Positions 20,814 to 33,500 of a stretch of 64,000 nt of DNA are shown here, one piece after another. Each line of letters opens with the position of its first letter. Position 1 is the first letter of the stretch. The DNA lies in the NCBI GenBank assembly GCA_963978895.1, contig OZ022242.1, positions 32,956,333 to 33,020,332 on the forward strand. Reading direction: 5' to 3'. This DNA comes from Erpobdella octoculata (Eukaryota; Annelida; Clitellata; Hirudinida; Erpobdellidae). Position numbers and translations under genes: made by a program. Under the pieces are notes generated by a model. The model had not been told where the DNA came from. It was given only the letters and a program-made list of their open reading frames with translations, and did not search any database.

Positions 20814-23800
20814 ATGAAGTTTGCCGAACATTTATCGGCTCACATAACTCCAGAATGGAGGAAGCAGTACATCACCTACGAGGTATTGGGCGTTTTGTTA
20901 TTTTAATTTAATAATTTAATTGGTTATAATTATGATTTGTGTATGAAGGAAAATGTAGTTAAAGTTAATTTTGCGTTTATTTAAACCTGTTAGAAAGACC
21001 ATCAATTGACTTTTTGACTGAATTTTCTTACTTGACTTACTTTTGTGTTTATGCCTTAACTTGTTTATCACAAATTCATTTAAATTTAAATTTTGAAAGT
21101 ATTTATCTTGTTTTCTTATAAACTTTTGAAATTATTTTTGATTAAAAGGCAATGAAGGAGCAACTGTACGAAGCTGTGGAAGTAGCTCCTGATCCAGAGA
21201 GTAAGCAATTAATTAATTGGCTGTATTATTCATGTCTTTTATTAACTGCTAGATCACATTTTTAGTTGAACAATAATTAGAATCTAATTAATTCTTATTG
21301 TTAAATAGATATTTAAATTTGTTTTTGATGACTTCACTAAAATAATCACATCTATTTTTAGGGGAGAACAGTGTTTTTTTAAAAGGTTTGCTGTCCTACT
21401 CTGTGCAAATGCACACTTCATTATGCTTGTTATTTATATCAGTGTTTTGTTTTTAAAAATTTAAATCAGTTAGACTTGTTTTTGTTTTTTGGTCAGAAAT
21501 CTTGTAAAACATGAGCATTTTGAGTTCAGAGTTTTTAATGTTATACTCATATTTTGATTATTTTTATAAAGATATACTGAGTGTTTATGTTCTAATCATT
21601 TCATGTTGTAGCATGTAGATTGTACTATTAGCTGTTTTATGTGTTTACTAGATTCTTTGTAGTTTTGAAATTTCTGTCTAATGAGACTCTGCCATCCGTT
21701 TATTTATGTTGTGTCCATTTACTGTTTGTGTGTAAAGTTTAGCTGGGCTGGAATGTTAAACAAATATGTTGAAAAAAGTAGTTGAAAAGATGCCGTTAAA
21801 CCTTTGAAGAACATTGAAATTTTGAAGAAATATAATTTTTAATTCAGTATTGTTTACATTTAATTGAGTATCCACATGTACATTTAATTAATAATTTTAT
21901 ATATATTTAATTGAGTATCCTGATATACATCTAATTGAGTATCTGCATATACATTTAATTGAGTATCTTCTTATATATTTAGTTGAGTGTCTTTATATAT
22001 ATTCAATTGAGTATCCTCATACACATTTAATTGAGTATCTTTATATATATATTTAGTTGAGTATCTTCATATACATTTAATTGAGTAATCACATGGTAGC
22101 ACATTATTTAATGTTATGATACAACATTTTTATTTAAAAACAGCATTACAATGCATGAAGTTCATGTCACTTTAAGGTTGAAATGAATTTTTTTCTTCTT
22201 CGCAGTGTCCACCGAAGAACTGGTTCAGCAGCATTTCGCCAGATTTGATGAACAATTTTTTCAGTATTGTGACAAAGAGTTGCTGAAAATCAACACGTTT
22301 TACTCAGGTTTGTATTGTTTAATTAGATAAGTAATAAAATTAATAATAATCGTAGTTATGCCAATTAGAAACGTAACTAGCATAATTTCAGAGGCATAAG
22401 AATTGGAATTTTATGAATAATAACTAATAATCTTTTTATAAAAAAATTTTTAATAAGAAGAAATGCTTTCCAATAACAATATTGATCATTTTCATAAATG
22501 CTTTTATTAACTTCTGTTTTTTCCAAACAATTTTTGAGTCACTTCTTGATGATGGATTTTCTTTAAATTTTGTAGACATGCTCTTGCTTGATGACAATGC
22601 AATATTCAATAATTAGTTCTGCAATAAGTCAATTAATTTAGTTAATCATAAATTGTGCATATTGTGACTTAATGCTTCTTTTAATATTTTAAACTTGTTC
22701 ATAGTTTTTGAAAATACTGACTGTTTAACAAGTTGTTTACCTTTAATGACTAGCTAGCTGTGTCTCTCGATATTTTTATTAACGTTTAAAACCACCAACG
22801 TGAAAGATTTGTTCCCGTTTCCCGGTTTTCTTTCTTTCCATGACCTCGTTGCAAGAGAGTATTTGTGTTGATGTATTTTTGTGGCTCTCATTTAATCTTC
22901 TAACTCCTCTGGTTATCCAGATACATGATGCAACCATGCGCTAACGGTTTACTTTGGTTTGTTTCATTCAGAGGGTGTTTACAAACGTGTAAACTAAATT
23001 TTATCTAACTGGTTAAACTATTTTTAATCACTATGCATATTTATCAGGAAGACTTGATGTTATTTTTCAATTCACACAGAACTTGTAAATTATATAGAGC
23101 TTTATTCCCTGTATAGCGTTACATGCATTCTTTTATTGAACATAGTTTTATATGTATAAATTTCAGAACACAGTTTTGAAATAAAAAATATTTGTAACAG
23201 AAAAAATTGCCGAAGCCACGAGGCGATTTGCCGCTCTTCAGTCGGAGTTGGATTCTGTTTCGTCTCAGGCGAGTTCTTCTAATAAAAATAAACTTCGGAG
23301 CAAGGTGGGCAGCATTTTGAAGCCGAAAAACGAAGAGGAGGAAGCCGGTCACAGGTTTGTTGTTTCTTATTGTTGTTGTAGTTGCAGGGAGGGGGGGGTT
23401 GTGCAAAGGATATATGCATAGCATCTTCAACCCATGAGGCAGCGCTTTTCAGCCAAAGCTCACACAGTAGGATCAGCGTGTGAATATGAGATCGCAGCAC
23501 ATTCATCCAAAGTGGGAATGAGCTGAATCTTATTCCCCCAGTTGAGAAAATTATTTGAGTACCACAAGCAGATGAAATGCTGGGTTAAACTTGTTAATAA
23601 ATTGTGGAGCCCAGAAATTGTAAAGTCATGTGAGCTGTTGAGTATTTGGAAAATTAAATAAGAAGATAAACCTCTTGAACAATTAGATATGAGACATTCA
23701 TTTGCATATTACATCACTGTTGGGAGTATTTTTCCTAGATTTTTTTGTAGATTGGGTACATCTTGACATCTCTGTTCAGTGTAAACATGTAATCCTATAT

Positions 23801-26800
23801 ATAATATATGATATAAATATACTCAATTTATACATAATATATACACTATATATAATTGTTAACTTGAATAAAATCCCACTAGATCAATGCACGACATAAA
23901 ACTTGCCTTCTCTGAGTTCTACCTCAGTTTGATACTCTTACAAAACTATCAGTCCCTAAACTTTACCGGATTCAGGAAAATCCTCAAGAAACACGACAAA
24001 GTATGTGTGAGGAATTAAAACTATATTTATGTTGATTTAATTGATGTTCATGATTTATTTTAAATTATTATTCTAGGGGCTGATGTTAGTAAACTTGATT
24101 CAATGAATATTTTCAAGTGTTAATTCTGTGTGCAAGTTGTTTGTTTGTTACATGCTTAATTGCTAATTTTGTGTGCAAGGTGTTTGTTTGTTACATGTTT
24201 AATTGTTAATTTTGTGTGCAAGTTGAAGAACATTTTCATATTTCTAGGCTTGCATTTATTATATATTTTATGGACGTAATTTATTATTTTTATTTTTATT
24301 TTTTATAAATTGTTAGAAATTGTTAGAAATTGAAGTGATTTCTTTAGAACAAATAAATCTTATAAAATTATGAATTTGTGAACTTCTTGAAAACTTCAGA
24401 GTTTGTCGATGATAATATTTAACTAATTATTAATGTAATGTAATAAATATTTAATGCATAATACAATTAATAATTATTAATATAATACTCATATATTAAC
24501 ATTAATGCTATTAATGGAATGTAATTATTTATAATATTAACAATATTTGTTGGCATTTGCTATTTTGTACACTTTATTTGTTATTTTTTTTTACACTGTA
24601 TTTCTATTTTTTACACTTAGCTGTTAAAGACGGACAGAGGGGCAGTATGGAGACAAGCTAATGTAGAAACTGCAATCTTCTATATGAGCAAGGAAGTAGA
24701 TCATCTCATCAAAGAAACTGAAGTTTGCGATTGGCTTATATTTATAAATATCTCTTTTAATAAATGATATATATTTTATTATTATTATTATTATTAGTTA
24801 TTAGTTATTAACCTGCTCTTTGAAAAAAAAATTTCTCGGAGCATGGGACCTGCCAACAGTGCAGAAATAGAAACAAATCAGATCCAGATGTTAAAAAATG
24901 GAAAATGATTAAAACATAAATAAATAAGTGATTATTTATGTCTTAATAAATTAGCTGATTTATCGTTAAATTATCATTTTTTTCACTTCAGTAATGATTT
25001 GATATTTTTATGATTTTGAGCCTTTTTATTTATCAATAAATTCTTAATTAAATCATTTGTTATGAAGATGATAATAAAAATCACGACAGAACACATTCAC
25101 GATACAATTGGAATCCGGCGACAGAACAAAAGCGATGAAAAGGCTCAGGGTTCCTCCGCTTGGAGAGAAGGTTTTTAATCTAATTTATTAATTCTATATA
25201 TTTTATTTCATCTATTTTAATATTCAACTGATTAATCTAATTTATTAATTCGATATATTTTATTTCATCTATTTTAATATTCAACTGATTAATATTTGTT
25301 GTTATAACATTTGTTATGGGGCAAATTAATTAATTATAGTTTTAAATTATTGTCTGAACGACAGCGTTACAGAATAAATTTATCAAGATGCATGAAGAGT
25401 AATTTTTCGTAACAATTCTATAATTACAGCAAAATCCATTCACCACATTTCGAGTTGGTCTGTTCACGGGGGTCTTCATCGTCATGGCGCTAATAACTGT
25501 TGTTGCCGGTAATCAAGATATCTTCATTCACTTGTTAATATATAACCATATTTATTTTTTAGAGTCTAAGGTAGTGGTAGAAAGATTAAAGTAGTGGTAG
25601 GAAGATTAAGGTAGTGGTAAGAAGATTAAGGTAGTTGTAGGGAGATTAAAGTAGTGATAGGAAGATTAAGGTAGTTGTAGGGAGATTAAAGTAGTGATAG
25701 GAAGATTAAGGTGGTGATAGGAATATTAAGGTAGTGCTAGGAAGATTAAGGTAGTGGTAGGAAGATTAAGATAGTTGTAGGGAGATTAAAGTAGTGATAG
25801 GAAGATTAAGGTAGTTGTAGGGAGATTAAAGTAGTGATAGGAAGATTAAGGTAGTTGTAGAGAGATTAAAGTAGTGATAGGAAGATTAAGGTGGTGATAG
25901 GAATATTAAGGTGGTGGTAGGAAGATTAAGGTAGTGGTAGGAAGATTAAGGTAGTGGTAGGAAGATTAAGGTAGTGGTAAGAAGATTAAGGTAGTGGTAA
26001 GAAGATTAAGGTAGTTGTAGGGAGATTAAGGTAGTTGTAGGGAGATTAAGGTAGTTGTAGGGAGATTAAAGTAGTGATAGGAAGATTAAGGTGGTGGTAG
26101 GAAGATTAAGGTAGTGGTAGGAAGATTAAGGTCACTGATGTTTGCCAGATGTAATACTTTCTGGTAGTAGATTTCCATCATGCAAAATTTTATGGATATT
26201 TTATTCTCAAACACACGGTTGTACGACGTGTGGATGATTGTGAAAAAAAAATTAATATTATGTTTCACGCCCTCAAGGAGTGATCACGGCGGACAAACAC
26301 GAGGGGGACTGGCAGCCGGCACTGAGAATATTCAGGGGATGTTTCCTCATCTTTCTTTTCATCTTTCTTCTCGGGGTCAACACCTACGGCTGGAGGTCGT
26401 CCGGGGTCAACCACATTCTTATATTCGAACTGGATCCGAGGCACCACCTCACTCACCAGCAGTTTCTTGAGGTCTCATCGGGTTTGATCTTCCTCTGTAA
26501 ATTCATTAACATAAATTAATATTAATGTATCTTTTCACAGACGCCAGTAGCATGGCTTCAGAAGCACCAAGCATGGTTAAATTAGTTAAAACACGATATA
26601 TTTTATGCACATTATGGGTATAATGTTGCTTTTACTATAAATGCAACTAAGCTGTTTTGTGGTTTCATTAGATAAAATTGTTAACTATACTTATTATACT
26701 AAAACTTGTTTATTGTAAGTTCTAAACAATTATGCAATGTTTAAGCATAATTTTATGAACACCCGGTGCAACAATGATATGTTTAAGTTCTTTTTTTTAA

Positions 26801-27508
26801 ATACATGATGTGAAATGTGGATGTGTATGATATACCTTATACCTACTTATGTTTACTTATATGATATGGGGTGTATGTGTATTTATATGTCATGTGGGTG
26901 TATATTTACTTTATTGCCGTAGGGTTATAAATGCTGAAAATATATTTACTTATATGCTTACAAGATATGCAAGCAGATATACTTTTAATCTCAAATTATC
27001 ACATTTTCTACATTTACGTGCAGAATTATTTTGAAAATAATCTCATTTGATGTTGAAAAAGTATTTCGTTTATAAAATCAAGAGCATTATTATCATAATT
27101 TTATAATGTTTTCACTTTATTATAACTTGTTGCATTGTTAATTCATTTTCTCATCAATTCGTCTTGTGAATTTCCAGATAGCGACATTTTTCTCCGTTTT
27201 GTGGTGCATCAGCGTGGTGGCCTTCTTGTTGAGTCACGTGATCAGAATTCCACCCTTTGTCAGTCCCCTGGTATTGGTTGCCTTCTTTTTCGTCTACCTG
27301 CTCAATCCAATTAAAATCTTACATTACAAGGCCAGGATCTGGCTTATTAGAGTTCTGGTAAGTTTTTTCACAGCAGTATTTTATAAAAAGAAAAAAATAT
27401 TGTGCTAGTGATGATTAATGTGTTGGTAGTCCAAGTTTTAGAATTTTTAAGGAATTGAGGTTTTACTTTAATATTGGTCAATATTGGTTACATATTGTTT
27501 GTATATTA

Positions 27509-27552
<44 letters not shown>

Positions 27553-30500
27553 TATGTTTTATTATAATTTGATATTGTATATATTATAATATATACTTTT
27601 TGTATTATTATAAATTCTTTCTATATCATTGTATCTAGTTTATATATCATCACATGTTTCTTATGTATTGACATAATGTATTTATATCAGCATATATTAT
27701 TTATACCTCAACTTATATTCTTTATTTATCAGAATAGTGTAAAAGAAGAATCTTTTGCTATTGAGTGCCTTGAATTTAGAAACAAGCCATAATTACAGAG
27801 CAGCTAAATGTGTATAAGGTCATTTATTTGATACTGCCATGTATAAAACACTGTCACAAAAGCTTGCATAGTCTGTTGATGTGTAGTAGTTTCGAGTTGC
27901 CGCTCATTTGAATGTTCAATTGAAAATTTGTTCCAGTCTACGAAAAAAAAAACATTGAAGGAATGTTGAAAAGTTTTAAAATAAAAAAAAAGTGGTGTGT
28001 TTTATATCAATATCATTTGCATGGTTGTTTATTTACAGTTATTTGTTTACTTCTTTTTCATTAGCTTCCATGTCGCTGGCTGAAGTGTTTTTATTAAATG
28101 CATTTCAAGAATTTAAATTTAAAACAAACCTTTTAGATTTTTGAATTAAAATCACTTTCTCAATATATGATAAATATTTAAATTTATAAATTGAAGATTC
28201 GATCTGTTACTAATAAACATTTAAATAAAATATAAACTATAAAGTAAACGTACATAATATTTATTTCCGATACGAACATCTAATCATTAAGTTGAACTGA
28301 AATTTGCGACTTTTAAATACTCTCAAAAATCTCACATCACTTCGTTTTCTTTCACCGATAAAGTTCCGAATCTTCACAGCTCCATTCCATTACGTCGGCT
28401 TCGCTGACTTCTGGCTGGCCGACCAATTGAACAGCTTGACCACGGTTCTCCTTGACCTTCAGTTCCTCGTCTGTTACTACGCTTTCGACGTTCACTGGCA
28501 CGAGAGAAAACGTTTGTTTAGAATTTTATTTATTTCATTTATTTATTTGTGTAGAATTTTATTTATTTATTTGTTTTTGTTCAATGTATTTCTAATTAAT
28601 ATATATAATAGCCCATGTCTGTGTAAGACATTTTTGTGGGACGATCGGCTATCTATGGCAATTTAATTTATTTATGATAAATAATGATATAAATACAGTT
28701 TTTATATATTTTTATATAATTAAATAAATTAAAAAATATTTTCCTTATTTAAAATAATTCAAAATATAAAAAATTATTGATATTTTAATTTATTTTTTTT
28801 CTTTTCATTTGTTTTGGAATGCAAACGAACGATAAAACAATTATTTAATTGTAATGTTATAAATTAAATAAATAAATACATAATAAATATATAAATTTAT
28901 AAATAAAAAAAATAATTAAAAAACTTATATTAATCCAAAAAATGTATCCAAAGTTCATCGTTATTTGAAAACATCCGTCCTTGGGACGGGCAAAACCACT
29001 AGTAATAATAATAATAACAATAATAATAATAATTTATGTAAAGTAAAAATTAGTAAGAGTTGTATTTTATCTTATTTTTATATTTGTCAATCTTTCTGTA
29101 TGTATGATGCTTGCATTTTTGCTGTTTATTATTGCTGAGGTTAGTGTAGCTGTATTTGTTGTTAGTATTACAGGTAGATGTTAGAGTGCTGCATTGGCTG
29201 GGCTGGGCCGTGGTTTTATGGTCTTCAGACAAGCCAGACCTGAAGTCAAGCCCGGTCGAGATTTTTTGCCAAGTATATAAGTATTTTAGGCCTGTAATAA
29301 CGGTCTGGGTCCCCAAATTAGATGCGCCTGGAATTTTGGCTTTTGAAACGGGTCGGACCATGAAAAATCGGCCCGTGAAGTACTCTAGCAGATGTTAATA
29401 GAATGTCGAGAAAATATCTCTATTAATACAGTAGTTGAGTGTTTTAAATCAGAATTGTTCTTATCAACAGTAATTTAATTATGCTTTGCATTGGTGTGAA
29501 GGTGTTAAAGAGGAACCAATCAAATTTATTTCTTAAATTAAGGTACTTAAATTAAAAACATAATAATTTACTTGAAACTACTTGCTTGATGTTATCTAGG
29601 AGTTTCTAATGTATGAAGCTGCACATCTTGTAAATTGCATATATCAGTTTGTAAAGAATTATTAACTTCAACTATTTTGTGCAATGCAGTAGTGAAGGAT
29701 GGTAAAACCCCTGTAGACTGGAATAAGAGCTGGATGGTGAATGTCTACAAGGGAAAAGGTGATGCATTAGCGTGTGGCTCATACAGGGGCATTAAACTAT
29801 TAGAACATGCAATGAAAGTTTTAGAGAGGGTGATTGAAAAAAGAGTAAGGAAGATTGTGAAAATTGATGGTATGCAGTTTGGTTTCATGATGGGGAAAGG
29901 TACTACCGATGCTATTTTCATAGTTCGTCAGCTGCAGGAAAAGTATCTTGCCAAGAACAAAGATCTGTGGATGGCCTTTGTTGATCTTGAAAAGGCATTT
30001 GATAGAGTACCTCGTGAGATAGTGTGGTGGGCTCTGAGATGTCTAGGTGTGGATGAATGGTTAGTTTCCGTGATAAGAACTATGTATGATGATGCAGCGA
30101 CAGTGGTGAGAGTGAATGGGAAGGAGAGTGATGCTTTCAGCGTTAAGGTTGGAGTGCATCAGGGTTCAGTTCTCAGCCCATTGTTGTTTATCATTGTTTT
30201 AGAGGCCTTATCACGGGAGCTCAGGGTAGGCTTGCCAATGGAACTGCTCTATGCTGATGATCTTGTTTTATTAGCTGAGACAGAAGATTCTCTCCTGGAA
30301 AAGTTAAGGATATGGAAAATTGGCATGGAAGCGAAAGGCCTTAGAGTGAATGCGAGTAAGACAAAAATCATGAAGTGTCGGGCCGGAATGGGACAGGTGG
30401 AGAAGTCGGGTAAATGGCCATGCAGTGTATGCAGAAAAGGTGTTGGCTCCAATTCTATTTGTTGTGTGGATTGTAAGAGTTGGGTCCATAAAAGGTGCAG

Positions 30501-33500
30501 TGGCATTTTGGGTAGTTTGAAAGATCTTGTTGGCTTCCGTTGTAAGAGTTGTGTGGCTGGTGGTTCTGTTCAGGAAGAGTTATTGGGCGAGGTTGAGGTT
30601 GAGCCAGGTGTAAAGGTGGAGTGTGTGACCAAGTTCTGTTACCTAGGTGACACATTAGGTTCAGGAGGAGGTGTAGATGAGGCGGTGAGAGCTAGAGTGC
30701 GTTCTGCCTGGGCTAAATTCAAAGAGTTATCTCCTATCTTGACCACCCGTGGTGCATCCTTTCATGTGAAAGGAAAGGTGTATAGGGCATGTGTTCAAAG
30801 TGTCCTTGTTTATGGCACTGAAACATGGTCTATGAAGGTGGAGAATCTAAGAAGTTTAGAAAGGGCAGAGCGTATGATGGTTAGATGGATGTGTGGTGTT
30901 TCGTTGAATGATCGTGCACGTAGTGTGGATTTGTATAGCCTTCTGAATGTTCCTTGTGTGGCTGATGTGGTGAGACGTGGAAGACTAAGGTGGTTTGGAC
31001 ATTTGGAGCGCAAAAGTGCAGATGATTGGGTTTCGGCAATTAGAGATGTGGATGTTGTAGGAGTGAAAAGTAAAGGTAGAAGTAGGAAGACTTGGTGGGA
31101 ATGTGTGAAGAAAGACATGGATGAGCTGGGCCTGAAACGGCAGTCTGCCCTGGATCGTGACTTGTGGAGGGGCCTGATATGGAAAAACGTCCAACCCTAG
31201 CATAGCGTGGAATAGGGACGTTTCAAAAATAAATGATGATGATGATGATGATGATTTTGAAGCGGTTTTAATAGATATTCGATGTCTTATTGATTTGGAA
31301 GGTGTTAAAAACATATTTTTACTGAGCTAAATGTTTTTTGCTTGAAATTTCTACTTCGCTTAATTGTGTTATTATCATCTAAAATTGCTTTCTTAATGTT
31401 TTAAGATATCTCAGCAAAGCTTGTAAGAGAGAGTACAAAGTCTCCTACAGATTAATATTACACAACGATAATATAATAGCCCTCGTCTGTGTAAGACGTT
31501 TTTGAGTGACGATTTTCTATCGATGGCAAATTAATTTATATGTAATAATAATAATAATAATAAATAATTATATAAATAAATTTTTTTGTATAATTTAAGT
31601 AAGGTAAATATTTTTTAATTTAATTAAATATTAAAAGTTGATTTGCTATTGTAAACTGTCAGCCCTAAAGATAGAAAAAAGTGGTGATGCAATCGAAAAA
31701 TAATTAATAATAAAATTTTAAAAAATCTGTCATTTTTGATGGTAATCTCTAGTAATAATATGTTTGATTAACAGCACTTGATATTTAAAAAAAAATTTCT
31801 GCTTTAAGTACATTTGCACAGAATGTACTTTATCCTCCTTGAGAACTGGACTTTTGATTTGTTTTCCAATTGTGTGTTCAAACTTGAGAGATTTTTATAT
31901 GTTGTTTTATATTTATATAAACAGACTGTTGAATTTTTTTGCCAATCAATCAATCAATCATTGGTATAAGTAGTCAGGCAATAACTAGGCTAGGATCCAG
32001 CATTTTTAAATCTTTTATTATATTATCTTCACGGTGTTTGCTTGCTTGAGCCGTGCATTGGTTACGTTGTGACGATTAAAAAACACACTTTTCGTCATCC
32101 AATCGAACTAAAATTTGGCATATTGAATCGTTGTCTATGGCATTACATTCTATTCAATTTTCAGATCGATTGGACAAAATTAAATATAAAATTAATTAAA
32201 ATTTTTTAAAAATTACAAAATTTCTTCAAAGAAATAAAACATCAGTTTTAAGTTCATTCAAAGAAAATGATAATTAATTTTTCAAATCAAAAATTTTGTT
32301 TCCATATTTATTCAAAAGTTTCTTGTATTTTCCATCCACTTCACATATGAAGCATTTAGAAAACTGTGGTTAATGTTTTTTTTATTTTATTGACCTATCA
32401 TTGTAAAAAAATGATTTGCAAAAAAATAGAAGCTGCCTAATTATAAAATATAAAGGATTTGTGAAAAAGGAAGTTTTTTTACGGTTCACTTGTTATATTT
32501 TCAGTTTTCACACTCAGTAAACTTGAAAATTCTTCTGTAGTTTTTTTTTTAATTTTTAAACACTTGTGCTAACTCAAACACTAAACTATCTAAACATTTT
32601 TTCATTACAGATACTCACACGTGCACTGGTCTGATGTACGGTTTGAGTCCTCTCATTGCCTCTCTTCCAGCATGGTTCAGGTTTGCCCAGTGTCTGAGGA
32701 GGTACAGGGACACCAAGAATGTTTTTCCTCACATTGCAAATGCTGGGAAATATGCAACTACATTCCTTGTTGTTCTTTTCTCTTCTCTCAACAGTGTCTA
32801 TAAAAGTATGCTATCGTGTCGGGAGTCAATATTTCTATTGTGTAAACTTGTTAATAAACGATTCAAAGCAGTGTTTTGATGTTTTATTGAAATAATAAGG
32901 AATGGAAAAAATGAGTTTACAATTTCTTTAAAATTTTAAGATACTTATGTGCACAGGTTTATATTTATTCAAACTTTGTATAAAATTAATAAATTTGCTC
33001 GATTAAGAATTCTCCAGTTCTCGGCATAGAATGTTGTTTTAGCGGTAAATTACGTTGTGCATCATTGTCATCACATTGTGCATTATCATCATTTTCATCA
33101 CATTCTGCATTATCATCATTGTCATCAAATTGCACATCATCATCATCATCATTGTCATTGCATTCTGCATTATCATCATTGTCATCAAATTGTGCATCAT
33201 CATCATCATTGTCATCACACTGCCCATAATTATCGACACAGTCCTCATCATCATAGGGACATTGTGTCTTATCTTAACAACCAACGTTTTCACATTATGA
33301 AATAATTATCACCACGCTAAGCAATTACCATCACAATTTTCATAATCACTGCCACCCACCACCCTGACAGCTCGGCACAGTTCAGACGTCGTGCAGAACA
33401 ATGCTTTCTTCTATCTCTGGATCATTTCTGCATTTGTCAGCACTTGTTACACTTACGTTTGGGACATCAAAATGGATTGGGGGCTCATGGAGAAGGATCT

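Noticed and set aside
21845..26132. Regular direct repeats considered as a CRISPR array
   Set aside because: Repeats are contiguous with no unique spacers, lie in introns of an animal gene, and have no cas genes.
33039..33305. Overlapping His-, Met- and Ile-rich ORFs
   Set aside because: They are frame translations of a (CAT)n minisatellite in an XPR1 intron.
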